The notes: generated by a model from the letters alone, not told the origin. Shown: positions 21,437-32,378, counted from the stretch's first letter. The stretch is 64,000 nt of DNA from Aspidapion aeneum (GCA_963576565.1 OY755042.1:105887314-105951313); one strand, 5' to 3'. Program-made: numbers and translations.

Positions 21437-21794
21437 ACCTTCCTAGCTAGCCTATCAGCAGATTTCAAGGGAAGCTAAGCTAATATCTCAGCAACTAAAG
21501 CTCCTCCGAAATTTTTCGTTATAACACAAATTATTGAGCAAAATGTAATCTACTATATTCCAAAAACCGCATATTGATGCAATGCTCCGTTAAAAATTAG
21601 CAATTTTTTAATTGTCAAAAAATAAGCATTAATGGATTTTGACCAAAATCTAATGAGCTCGTTAGAGTGTCAAACGCTATTTTACCTGAAAACTTTATAA
21701 AAATCGGTTCAACGGTTCAGAAGCTATCGTGTTCGTGTTACGTTTCGTCGAAAATAAGACCTTCTCTAGCCATTCGTGTGCGGACTAGGAAGGT
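21437..21794. mobile_element. ACCTTCC-ended MITE (family M1), copy 1
   Basis: Ends ACCTTCCTAGC and CTAGGAAGGT, with an internal AAAATCGGTTCAACGGTTCA motif followed by GCTATCGTG. Related copies at 47939-49033, 52021-53861 (both carrying insertions) and 58855-59335 (opposite orientation). Non-coding. Confidence 0.75.
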
Positions 21795-22690
21795 AAAAAA
21801 GTAAAAAATATTTTTTCTGTGTAATTTTAGGCCGATAAGCATTATAATTTAATATTATATAATTTACATGATGTCCCAAATTTTAAGGGGTGGTAAAAAA
21901 GGGAAGGATTTTTTTTCTATTACATTTTGCATCAAACTTCTTTGATTTTTAGATACAGGGTGTCAAACTTAACAAGTTTTTTTCAATTTTTATTAAGGGG
22001 TATTTAGATATGTATATACCCCTATCTCAAATTTTTTAGGAACCCCTATCTCAAATTTTTTAACTAAATTTAATGGGTTATAAAAAATTATTTTTAAAAA
22101 AAATTGGCAAATTTATAACTATTAATAAAAGGTAATTATTTGACGAGAAATTTGTCATTTTTAAAATTCACAGTTTTTCCCCACTTCTCAAAATAAAATT
22201 TTATCATTTTTATTTTTAACCGTTATCCAATATTCTCTACAACAGTGTACATAATAATATTCAATAAAATATTATTTTACAGAAATATTATAATTTTATT
22301 GGTATAAAAAATAAAAAAAGTATCTCTAAAATCAAGAAGAAAAAATTAATTAAAATTCATTTAAAAAAATACACAGTAAAATTATAAAAAACGATTTTTT
22401 TTTATTAAGTCCACTGAAACATTAGTAAATCATCCTATGCAAAAAACGATTATGAAATATTTAAGTGAACTTGAGTTAAATGAAAAGAAAAATACCTAAA
22501 TTAAATTTATTAATAATTATGACCTTTGCTGGCTCATTGCAAAAACTAAATTTAAGTAATTTAAACTTTTAATTACGTAATAACAAATTACGTTTTAATA
22601 ATTCCGATTTTTAACAAGATTTTGTTATATAAAACTCCGGTTTGTTGCTAGTATCCATAGTGACATTTGTATAAATAAAGTTGATAAGAT
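21795..22690. other. AT-rich intron 1 DNA, no feature seen
   Basis: Very AT-rich sequence with homopolymer runs. A GATACAGGGTGTCAAACTT word near 21952 resembles other CAGGGTGT ends in the window, but no partner was found. Confidence 0.5.
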
Positions 22691-22697
22691 ATTATGA

Positions 22698-23562
22698 CGG
22701 CTCCGGTTCAAAAGAGCGATATTTAAAACGGCGACATTCAAAACAGCGGTCTCATTTGAGCGACATTTAAAAGAGCGACATATTAAAACAGCGACATTTA
22801 AAACAGCGACATGTTAAAACAGCGACATATCAAAACGGCGACAGATTAAAAGAGCGACATATTAAAACAGCGATATTTAAAATAGCGACATTTAAAACAG
22901 CGACATATCAAAACAGCGATATTTAAAAGAGCGACATCTAATTAAAAGAGCGACATTAAAAAAGCGTCTTAAAAAATAGCAACAGTTCAAATTAGGGGTC
23001 CTCCTAACATATTTTTTCAAAAAAAAAACTTTCCTGACTTTTTTCCCGGGATCCCAGAGAGTATAAACCGAACCGTACCGAACCGAACCTAACCTAACCT
23101 AACCGAACCGAACTGAACCGAACCGAACTGAACTGACCCGACCCGAACCGAATCGAACCGAACCGAACCGAACATATAGCCCTCATGGTATAGAATTGGT
23201 TTGTCCTTTGCAAAGAACTTTCCATTTTAACGTAGATTAAAAGTGAATGGAAGTGGCTTAATTTAACGATTTTTGGTGTCTTAGTGTATCGTGGTTACTA
23301 TAAGGTTTACTGAAATACTGGGTGCGTTCAGTCATAAGTGTTGCTTAATATTGATTTTTGAATTGTCGCTCTTTTAAATGTCGCTGTTTTGTTATGTCGC
23401 TGTTTTGAATGTCGCTGTTTTGAATTGTCGCTGTTTTAAATGTCGCTGTTTTGATATGTCGCTGTTTTTATTAGATGTCGCTCTTTTAAAAATCGCTGTT
23501 GCGATATGTCGCCCTTTTGAATGTCGCCGTTTTAAATATCGCTCTTTTGAACCGGTGCCGGA
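22698..23562. mobile_element. TIR element with 16-bp minisatellite arms (AAAACAGCGACATATC type)
   Basis: Tips CGGCTCCGGTTCAAAAGAGC and, inverted, GCTCTTTTGAACCGGTGCCG. Each arm is an array of a 15-16-bp unit AAAACAGCGACATATC (22715-22980; inverted at 23365-23545). The middle holds a (CCGAA/CCTAA)n run at 23057-23175 and unique sequence. No convincing target duplication. Frames such as 23378-23767 are translations of the array. Confidence 0.85.
23057..23175. repeat. (CCGAA)n/(CCTAA)n pentamer run
   Basis: GAACCGTACCGAACCGAACC..., including three CCTAA units in a row. It is internal to a TIR element and flanked by unique DNA, so it is a degenerate pentamer microsatellite, not a telomere. Confidence 0.8.
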
Positions 23563-23981
23563 ACAAATAAGATTTAAAACTGGTGTTAGATTAGTAGTAT
23601 TATGGTCTATAATAGTTTTTTTATCTTCTACTGTCTTTTGTGTTCAGTATTTACAGGTTATTGATTCTGTTTTGTGGAATGTAGAATACACATTTACTCA
23701 TGCAGCACTATTTATGTATGTTACTAGGAAATGTGTATGGGGATTGGAAGCTTACATTTTTTGTTAGAAGAATTAAATTTTCGTGGAATCCTGGATATAG
23801 CTTTTACAAGCAGACCCATTACACTCAAATAAATGATAAGATAAAAGAGTTAGGTGTCATAATTCGCAAATTGGTCAATTGCCACCCTAATAGATTAAGC
23901 TTTACATCTACAAAGTGTTCTTGAATAACATGCTAATATTTAAAAAAAGAACTTTATATGAACATCTTAAATGTCTTAACT

Positions 23982-24104
23982 TTTGGCGTCCAACCACATA
24001 GCAGCTGTGTGTGTCTACGTGCCACAACACGCGCATGCGTACTTGAAAATTTGCGTCTGCGAATTCAAATTTGTCACAACTGCTGTGTTGCTGGACGCCA
24101 CATT
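23982..24104. mobile_element. 123-bp MITE with GGCGTCCAAC ends
   Basis: TGGCGTCCAACCACATAGCAGC at the left is mirrored by GCTGTGTTGCTGGACGCCA at the right. GC-rich, with the alternating purine-pyrimidine word ACGCGCATGCGTAC in the centre. It lies 200 bp downstream of IP6K exon 1 in intron 1. Confidence 0.75.
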
Positions 24105-24171
24105 TGTTGTTTATTTGCATTTTGCGGTGTTTTGCGTTTGTCATGTAAAATTGTGTCTTTTTTTGTGAAAA

Positions 24172-24248
24172 ATGGGAAATAATTCAGGTAAAACACGTGT
24201 GGCTTGTGGAAAAATGTCCGGAAGAAATAAGAGAGTGCCATTCCATAG
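24172..24248 (+). other. Short ATG frame followed by a strong splice donor
   Basis: On the plus strand, ATG at 24172 opens MGNNSGKTRVACGKMSGRNK and five more residues up to CATAG|GTAAGTA, a near-ideal donor, after a T-rich leader. Read through, it stops one codon past the donor. It could be the first exon of a gene transcribed to the right, or chance; no second exon was recognised. Confidence 0.2.
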
Positions 24249-24321
24249 GTAAGTACTTGTATTTTCTTTATAATTTGTTAATAAAGTTATGAGTGGTTTC
24301 TAAGTAGAATAAAATACTAAC

Positions 24322-24485
24322 TTGGTTTGACAATGGCAAAAGATCGATCTCCTCGCTCCCTAGCAACTGCAAATCGGAACACTGCTCTCTGGAACACCTT
24401 CTGTGAAGAATACCATTGCTGGCGAGTGCTACGTTCGAGTTAGTGACGTTTTTTGCATGGGATTCTGTATCTCCCATTCCCCACT
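24322..24485 (-). CDS. IP6K: IP6K exon 1 (start codon exon)
   Basis: First coding exon of an inositol hexakisphosphate kinase. Translation starts at the ATG at 24477-24475 (G at -3 and G at +4) and gives 52 residues beginning MGDTESHAKN and ending DLLPLSNQ. The exon is bounded by a plausible acceptor (AG at 24487-24486, pyrimidine-rich before it) and a GTTAGT donor at 24321. The last residues join in phase 0 to exon 2 to give SNQVGGH, matching the HQVGGH segment near the N-terminus of known IP6Ks. The N-terminal part is variable in the family, so identification rests on this junction and on the downstream exons. A Met codon 10 codons upstream is open but would lie before the acceptor. An upstream untranslated exon and the promoter were not identified. 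Confidence 0.82.
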
Positions 24486-24614
24486 CTGCTAACAGGTAAA
24501 CCATACCTTAGCAACAAACAAATAATTATTCTTAATTATCAGCTTTTAAAAGGTGGTGAATAAGCGATTTTATAATATATGGGGATTTAGTGTGCAACAA
24601 AATGGCTTTAGAAA

Positions 24615-25250
24615 CAAAATTTCGGACCATTGTCTTTATTTATTTTAAACACTATATCTCGGTTAGCAAGTATCTCTAACCGTTTTCAAGTGTAAACTAA
24701 ACAATCCAGTTTATAGGATACTACTTTTACTACTTGGTGTGCAGTCAGATGTGACGGCCCGCCCCCTTTTGAATCCTAAGACGCTTGTTTTCCTTAAGGA
24801 GTGGTTTCCATATGTTTGGGATGTCCGTGCTTCAGGTTAGAGTAATTGATCATTTAAAAACTACGCAATTAGGGGATATTGAAAAATCCGATTTAGCGGA
24901 TCAAAGAAGCTAAAGTTTTGCATAAGAAGTTGCATTGGCGAAAACGAAAGTTTATTGAAGCTGCGTTTATAATGCAGAATAAAGAAGTTCTCAGTCAACC
25001 AAGCACGGACATACTAAACATATGAAAACCACTCCTTAAGGAAAACAAGCGTCTTAAGATTAAAAAGGGGGCGGGCCGTCACACCTGACTGTACAACAAG
25101 TAGTAGCCTATAGACTGGATTTTTTGGTTTACACTTGAAAACTGTTAGAGATACTAACCGACACGTTGTGTTTAAAATAAATAAAGACAATGAAAGTCCG
25201 AATATTTGTTTCTACTTAATCATTGTCTACGAGTTTTAAACAAAAATTGG
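24615..25250. mobile_element. Penelope-like 3' ends, inverted pair
   Basis: 24619-24830 is the inverted 3' end of the Penelope-like element and 24832-25215 the direct 3' end. The direct part includes the last GIY-YIG coding stretch with an intact CATTGGCGAAAACGAAAG, ending in AAATAAATAAAGACAATG. Together they form a palindrome with arms of about 200 bp. The flanking words GGTGGTGAAT and GGGGATTTAGTGTGCAACAA occur on both sides (24552-24606 and 25257-25310), an unusually long direct flank of about 55 bp. Confidence 0.8.
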
Positions 25251-25533
25251 TTTTAGGTGGTGAATTTAAGGGATTTTAAAAAATATGGGGATTTAGTGTG
25301 CAACAAAATGGTTTTTTTAAAAGATCTCTACAATGGTAAACTTTACGACAAAAATTCTTATTAACCAACTTAAAAAGTAATAAAATTTGCTGTTAAAACG
25401 AATGTATGCCTTTTTCTGTCAGATTAATACTTTTTGAGTTACGTCGAATATTTTGGATTTCGGCCTATTTGTTTCTTAATGGCCTTGAATTTAAAAACTA
25501 CTAATTTTTTAAAAAATGTGTCATAACATAAAA

Positions 25534-28500
25534 CAATAAACCTTTATAACTCGAACTTAAAGGGACAACCAAAACAGTTCGAGTAATGGAGAGTTCGAGT
25601 AAAAGAAAAAAAATTATATATTCCAATAAATTTTTTTATGGCATTAAAACAGTTAAAAAGTCCAAAACTTAAAATAAATGTATACATACTTAAAAACTTG
25701 AAAAATAATTAGTTACTAAATTTTGATAATATGTTTTTTTGCGCAGTTGGACTCAATTTTCTTCGTATTTCAAAGATAAGAACCAAGTCATTATTTGTTG
25801 TGGCTCTAAGTTTTCGTGGTGGGTAGCTATTCTGGGTCTTGATAGGACTTGATAGTTCCCATCACATGCAATGCGAAAAGACCTCTAGTGCGCAAGCTTC
25901 TCCTACCATCTGACCGTAAAACGTTCAGTCGGCACGGTTCGGTTCGGTTCATCGGCAGAAGAACAGATTTCACTTCAAATGCGTAAAATTCACTACCCTG
26001 AAGAGCGGGCGCCTATGCCATTGGTCGAGACAAGTCATTTCGCACAACACGAGATTGCTTAGAGTTTGCTGTTGGTCAAAGCGTTTGATGTGAATGGTCA
26101 CATCGTTCAAGACACATAGTAGCTACCCAGGGGAATCCCAAAAGATCACACATTAGCGGCTAACGCTTGATATACCAGTCCATATTCAAAAAGCACCCTA
26201 GGCAATTGGACGGTCAATTTCAGCTTTAATCAATTTCAATTTCAAGTCTGAATTACTAATATACATTTAAAAAATATTTTTTATTACCCCCCCACTCTTG
26301 CCACCACCATTTTCGTGATTTATTCTGCCTAAAAGCCCTTTAAAAAAGTGTATTATTTTTAATATGGTCTGCAAATTACACACCCTCACAAAAAATTATA
26401 AGTTGCAAAACTCAGAGAGTAGACCCCCAAATTCTCCTAATTTTGGTGCACTAAAATCCAGTTCCCCAAAAAAAATGTTTTAATTATCGAATTAGCTATT
26501 AGCCCCTCCCCCTGGGGGGTAAAATTTGATCTATTATAAAAATTCAAAACATATATATTCTTAAGTATGTTGGTCCGCAGAACTAAAATTTAAGGATTAA
26601 AAAGTTTTGTAACCAATCCCCCCTTTTACTCCGTTTATTTGGGGGTCAAAACTTTACTTTTTTAATGGACATGAACAGTTTATCATGGAAATATTTCTAT
26701 TTGCTAAATTCAACGAAGACAATAAAAAAAAATAATTCACTCAATTATCCTCTAAGTCACCCTTAGCACAAAGGCGTATCCGGGGGGAGGGAGAAGGGCA
26801 GCTGTTGAGCTGTCCCCCTTATTAACCAGGTTTTTTAAAATCGGACATTGAAATTCAATTAGAATATGAATTCCCCCCCCCCCCCCCTCTAAATTAAGAA
26901 GGCTATGGAATTCAGAAACCTGCCCCCTCTTCTGTTTTGGGTTGGATACGACCTTGCCCCAGCAACCCTTTTTCCTCCCTAAGAGGAGAAGCCGTAGACA
27001 CTAAAATAAAAAATTCATATAGAAGTTTAGTCGTGCCTATAGTAAGTTCCATATAAAATTTATTTATAGACTCCCACTCCCACGCCTCCGCCGGCCAGGG
27101 GGATGCTAAACAGTTTTTCTTGTTCTGGTTGGATTCAGCGAATACCTAATATTGCATTAAAAACTTTCATTGTTCCTAAAAAGTTAAGTTTTTACCTCCA
27201 CATACAGGGTGAAAAAGAGAGAATGAATCCGATGAATGATTTAAATTGAGGATAAATATATATTGATCATCATATTTTAGTTTGGGGGGTAACAGGAGCA
27301 AGTTAAATAATTAAAACCAATTTTTTTTTGTTTCACCACCTTAATAATGTTTAACCTAGTTAACCCCCCCCCACCATTCTAAATTGTTCTTTTCCTCCCC
27401 CAGTAAAATTATTCTATATACGAATTAAGATGTTCCAAATATCCCAAAACCGATGTTAAATGTTTGCAGTTTTTACTAACTTCCTATCTATTTTGACGGC
27501 CATCTTGAATTTTTCCCTTGTTTTTTAAAGTTCATTATTAAGACAGGAGTTTTGATATCTATGATTCATTTTGCTTCTTTAAAGGTATGGTCCAAATTAT
27601 ACGCATTTGTAATGATGATTTTTGTTTATCTTTGTTTAGTATATTATAAACAGCGGTGACAATAAACTTTTAAAAAAAAGTAGCATCTTTGATTAATTCA
27701 TTTTTTAAACAGGTAGGTAATTGGTTATATGAAGTATCCGTCAGTCAATCAAAAACATAATAACAAATATTGATTGGCAAAAATATCTACGCCATACGTT
27801 TTTTTCTCACCTGGTGACGTCATTACAAATGCGTATAATTTAGACTATACCTTGCTCATTACTTTTTATATAGAAGACACACGGAAACACAAATTAAAAT
27901 GCACTAGAATAGGTACTTTGTGTTTATCAGAATATGTACGGTCATGTTTAATAACAAATTTGGAGACTATCGCACCTTTTCGCACCAACAGTGTATATAC
28001 TCCGGAAAGTACATATCAGGACGAAAATATTTTTACAAAAATTAATATGAAAGTTCATGAAAACTTTTTTGTTAGTCCAGTGAAATATCGAGAAAAAATA
28101 AATTCATACACTTTTGGCACAATTTTTGTATCATTGGTATTTAAAGAATAAGTTTAAAATCCCTGTGACTAAAATTATCAAAAAATAATCTACTTACCTT
28201 TGGTTAAAAAAGCCTGTTTAAAATTTTTTTATAACCCTTCGCACTTCTTAGAAATAGCACATTAAATTTAGTGAAAAATAATGAACAATAAAAAAATAAT
28301 TGTCAGGAAATGTCAAATTCAAACAACGATATTTCGAAGCCTGCTTTGGCAATGAAGCCAATAATGCTGGAATTTTAAGGTGCCATTATTTAGTGTTAAA
28401 AAATTTGTAACCAAACAGTTTTATTGTTAAGTTAGTTTTTGCTATTTTTGGCCAAAATATTGGGGTTTCAGACTAAAGTGCGTTGGCGAGACTGGGAATA

Positions 28501-28598
28501 CGGTTCGAGTTATAGAAATTCGAGTTAGAGGTTAAAATATATATAAAAATTGAAAAATGTGCAGGGACCAATTAAAAGGTTCAAGTTAGGTTCGACTG
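25534..28598. mobile_element. Pogo-like TIR pair enclosing 3 kb without transposase
   Basis: The left end (ACCTTTATAACTCGAACTTA..., then ACCAAAACAGTTCGAGTAAT) and right end (...GTTCAAGTTAGGTTCGACTG, TA at 28599) match the 185-bp MITE at 32132-32316 in the correct inverted arrangement, so this may be one 3.06-kb non-autonomous element. The interior is unique AT-rich DNA with poly-C (26874-26888) and C-rich tracts. It could equally be two solo ends that happen to face each other. Confidence 0.55.
27774..28151 (+). other. Unidentified 125-codon open frame
   Basis: Open frame beginning MAKISTPYVFFSPGDVITNA, with mixed amino-acid composition rather than low complexity. No domain, signal peptide or membrane segment recognised. 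No splice context was worked out. It lies inside the pogo-like TIR pair, but resembles no transposase that I know. Confidence 0.25.
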
Positions 28599-28741
28599 TA
28601 TTTTTAAAAAATGTTAAAAAAAACTGTTTTTGTGGAAAATAAAATGTTTTTTTAAATAAGGTATCACAAAGTGGTGTTAAAGCTAACGTTGGTATCCAGG
28701 GACATCCGCACATTTGAAATCAACATAAAAAGCGTAGATAA

Positions 28742-29693
28742 CGAGGGGTCATCGGCACCCTAAAATTTTGTACAGCGTCCAACAGGACTTGGGTCCTGAC
28801 GTGTACTGTTGGGTCCTGTTGAGTACTGTTGGGTACTGTCGTGTACTGTCGAGTACTGTTGGGTCCTGTCGGTGTACTGTTGGGTACTGTCGTGTACTGT
28901 CGAGTACTGTTAGGTCCTGTTGAGTACTGTCGTCGTGCCTTGGGGGGGTCCGACAGGGACAAAGCGCACCCTCAAAAAACATGCGAGCAAAAAAAAAAAA
29001 AAAAAAAAAAAGTCATCATCTTTGGGGAACCGCGCCGCGCTCACAAATCTTGCGACCAAAAAAAAAAGGTCATCCTGGGGAAGGCCGACAGGGCCTTAGC
29101 GCGTCCTCAAAACACTGGTGACCAAAAAAAAAAAAAGTCATCATTTTTGGGGACCCGCGCCGCGCTCACAAAAACAAAAAAGGTCATCCTGTTTGGGGAA
29201 CGCCGACAAGGCCTTAGCGCGCACTCAAAAAACTTGCGACCAAAAAAAAAAAAAAAAAAAAAACAAAAAAAAAAAAGGTCATCCTGTCTTTTCGCATCTA
29301 TGCCACTGTTTCGGGTAAGAGGGTTGTGCCAAGTACTGTTGGATTCTATCGTGTACTGTTGAGTACTGTTACGTACTGTCGTGTACTGTTGGGTACTGTC
29401 GTGTACTGTCGAGTACTGTTGGGTCCTGTCGTGTACTGTCGAGTACTGTTGGGTACTGTCGTGTACTGTCGGGTACTGTTGGGTCCTGTCGTGTACTGTT
29501 GGGTACTGTCGTGTACTGTTGGGTCCTGTCGTGTACTGTCGAGTACTGTTGGGTACTGTCGTGTACTGTCGAGTACTGTTGGGTCCTGTCGTGGTACTGT
29601 CGAGTACTGTCGTGTACTGTTGGATCCTGTCGTGGTACTGTCGGGTACTGTTGTGAAATTTGTACAGTACTGTTGAAAGCTGATGACCCCTCG
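28742..29693. mobile_element. 952-bp element with GTACTGT arrays, perfect 8-bp target duplication
   Basis: Tips CGAGGGGTCATCGGC and GCTGATGACCCCTCG, flanked by exact GTAGATAA at 28734-28741 and 29694-29701. Behind each tip lies an array of a 10-bp unit GTACTGT(C/T)G(T/A/G)G (28800-28935; 29330-29655), here in the same orientation. The core (28940-29290) holds about three 130-bp repeats with poly-A and GCCTTAGCGCG words. The long frames full of Tyr-Cys-Arg-Val-Leu are translations of the array. Confidence 0.9.
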
Positions 29694-29701
29694 GTAGATA
29701 A

Positions 29702-30112
29702 ACTTAATTACCTTTGTTTAATAATCCTATCCAAATAACTGGAGTATTTATTCTTTCACAGTTTTTTTAAGTCAATTCAAGACTTCTTTCTTCCGTTGAA
29801 TGCCTACTAGATTTTCTTACTGATGCGTAAAATGACGGTTGTTTGCTGTAACTGTGTAACTGAACTCAGCAGCGATTGGTAACCAAATTGATACTGAAAT
29901 TAAAAAATGGTATCGTAAATTATAAAGTATTTTATTATCAGCAAATGTTTACGTTTCGTCATCCCATATTCTTATCAATAGCGTGTGAAAATAGCTGTAC
30001 ATGGTGTCCGAAAAATAAGTTTATGCCTCATTTACCCAACAATTAAGCACAAATTTAGTGTTAATTTTATATCTCCTTATCTTGATAAAAAGTTGATGTT
30101 TTTTTTTTATAG
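29702..30112. other. Unique AT-rich DNA, nothing recognised
   Basis: No open frame, repeat or splice pattern I can support. Confidence 0.5.
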
Positions 30113-30549
30113 GCGAATTTTTGCGCCCCAGATTCCGTGAGGCAGACCATAGAGGTGTAGGATTCGGAGAGTTTCCTTCCCGCCTGGGGACCAATTCCTT
30201 TCGTTTTCAAATTCGCCATGATTTATCCCATTGGGACTCACACCACACTTGCCAGGCGTGTTGGTGAGTTCATATTCAACCGCCCATTGTGGGACAGACG
30301 CTGTTTGCATCCGCTCATTATGACGCTGCTGTGTTTTTTCTATTATATTTTCCCCAAAAAGAAGGGTTATCACCTACGCTATGTTTGCCGTACACAGGTC
30401 CTTCATCTCCACGTTTCAAACAGATGTGGTCTTCTCCCGTATCCCTGGGAAGGTATCCTAGACAGGTGCTAACTCTCCGGGTCAGAGAGTAGCTGAAATC
30501 TACGGAAGGCAGAGGTCGATTTATTTCCGTTGACAGACATCTTATGAGG
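30113..30549. other. GC-richer exon-like or LINE-derived segment
   Basis: A 437-bp island with balanced composition in AT-rich surroundings. On the plus strand it is bounded by TTTTTTTTATAG|G and GAG|GTAAAT, but no single frame is open across it. The minus strand is open in two overlapping frames (30107-30373: RNWSPGGKETLRILHLYGLP; 30318-30596: RVSTCLGYLPRDTGEDHICL). This may be a decayed LINE 5' region or a non-coding exon; I cannot identify it. Confidence 0.3.
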
Positions 30550-30926
30550 TAAATATATATTTTTTGAATATTTATAAAAATGCGCGTTAAGCTCAAAAAC
30601 TGAGGGAAAAATATGATAAATGCAAATTTGTTTAGGTTATGTAAAACAAAATTAAGATAGAAGTGCCAAAATAGTATTTTTTAATCCTTTCCGTGTAAAT
30701 ATCACTATAATATCTTATTCATTTCTTAAGCAACCATCAAAAAATGTATTCACAGGTCAACATTTAAACAGAAACCAAATATTTCTAGAGGAAAAAGCAG
30801 TACAATAACAAAAATTTGGACAGGATACAATATACTCTGTCTTACTATACTTAATGTTGTATTAAAGTGGGACCGCGTCATCAAAACCATGAAGGGCGGG
30901 AAGGGAGTAGGGGGGTACACACAGTG

Positions 30927-31187
30927 CAGCGGCGTAGCGTGGGGGGGGGGTTTCGTCGACCCCCCCCCCCGCCCCGAGGGTTCATGGCGCCCCATAGGTG
31001 GCCGAAGCGCCCTCAGCTTTATTAAGTCGGGCCGGTAACGGCCAATTGAGTGGGTGCCAAAGGAAACTAACGACATAAAGACCTTTTTTTGTTTTTTTTT
31101 TGTCACAAGATTTTTCATCAGTTTTCAGAGGCGCCCTTTTTAGCTGTCGCCCCCCCCCCCCACCCTTTCGGGCACCCTACGCTGCTG
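30927..31187. mobile_element. hAT-like MITE, copy 2
   Basis: Same ends (CAGCGGCGTAGCGTG... and ...CCCTACGCTGCTG), 261 bp, with exact 8-bp duplication ACACAGTG at 30919-30926 and 31188-31195. Contains runs of 10 or more C and G. The frame at 30750-31118 (minus) is a translation of this repeat. Confidence 0.9.
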
Positions 31188-31195
31188 ACACAGTG

Positions 31196-31830
31196 GCCCG
31201 CACTTCCTGTAATTTTTTTATTGGTATTGATTTCCAAAACGAGGCACTGCACTAATTAGTCATTAGCTTACTATTTTACTTGCTTTTTATTTATGTCTTT
31301 CTCTAAACGATTTTATTAGAAAGTAACATATATACTCTTGTCTGGTTGTTACGAACATATTGATTTAGCCGGGCTATGACGTTTTCTATTCGTTGTTGTT
31401 TTGACTGTTTTAATGTCAAACACATGGGGACCGACTTTTTACAAAACAAATTACCGTTTTTGCAACTAAATAAATATTTGCGCACATTTTAATATAATTT
31501 TGAAATCTCTTTTATGTTTCGGATCTTTATTTATTAGGTAAGTACCTATTTTATATCTCCTGTAAAAGGTCTCAGTGTTTTATTATAGACATATAAAGCG
31601 GCACACTGCAGGTACAAAGTGAAACAACAATTTTTTGGGGCTTCTTTACATAAATTTTGCCGCAAAACTTGGTTTACCATAGCTAGGACGCGGTGCCACT
31701 TATATACATACTCAACGACAACTTTAAATAAAATAAGGCTTATAGAGGTCTTTTTTTTTGGGAAAAATATTCTAGAGTACCAATCATTATTCCATTTTTA
31801 ATAATAAAATTTGATATTGACTGAATCAAT
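31196..31830. other. Unique DNA, no feature seen
   Basis: AT-rich with short frames only (60 codons or fewer), none resembling a protein family. Confidence 0.5.
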
Positions 31831-32091
31831 CGAATTATGAACTTTCTTCAACGTCCTGTATAAATAAGGGCGAATGTACTGTATTGATGAACTTGTAAAT
31901 GGCAATAACTTCTAGCGGGTAAACACTTGTACGGCAAAGTTCAAAATGATTGTTTTTTTTTGTTTTGAAAACAAAAAACGACGATTGTTTTTGAAATAAA
32001 TTAAACAACACCAAAAGTTGTAAAAATACTGAAAAAGTAGGAGAAACGCTCGAACATGTCGATTTTGTTTGAGGGGGACACATTTTGGCTA

Positions 32092-32336
32092 GAGTCCCTG
32101 TATGTTGACATATTTGGAATATATCCAAATACAGTCGAACCTCTCTAACTCGAACCTCTATAACTCGAACCCCTCTATAACTCGAACCTTTTAAGCGGTC
32201 CCTGCACTTTTTACATGAATTTTAACCTATGTAACTCGAGTTTCTATAACTCGAACTCTCCATAACTCGAACTGTTTTGGTTGTCCCTTCAGGTTCGAGT
32301 TATAGAGGTTCGACTGTATGTCAACATACAGGGACA
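32092..32336. mobile_element. Palindromic mini-element split by a pogo-like MITE
   Basis: Left half TAGAGTCCCTGTATGTTGAC at 32092, right half ending ACATACAGGGAC at 32335. The left flank ATTTTGGC and the ATTTTGGC after the (slightly trimmed) right end form the 8-bp duplication. A 185-bp MITE (32132-32316) is inserted at a TA in its centre. A related half-copy follows at 32787-32823. Confidence 0.82.
32132..32316. mobile_element. 185-bp pogo/Tc1-like MITE
   Basis: Ends CAGTCGAACCTCT and AGAGGTTCGACTG with TA on both sides (32130-32131, 32317-32318). Interior repeats of TATAACTCGAAC. The TA target and CAGTCGAACC tip are typical of pogo/Tigger-type Tc1-mariner MITEs. The same ends bound the 3-kb segment at 25534-28598. 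Confidence 0.88.
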
Positions 32337-32378
32337 ATTTTGGCTATCTTGAAATTTTTGTAGCACGAACGCACGAAC

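Noticed and set aside
23057..23175. Possible telomeric repeats (CCTAA)n
   Set aside because: Only three perfect CCTAA units within a mixed CCGAA/CTGAA run, internal to a transposable element.
28829..29738. Long frames of Tyr-Cys-Arg-Val-Leu-Leu-Gly repeats and Lys runs
   Set aside because: Translations of the 10-bp GTACTGT array and poly-A tracts in all three phases.
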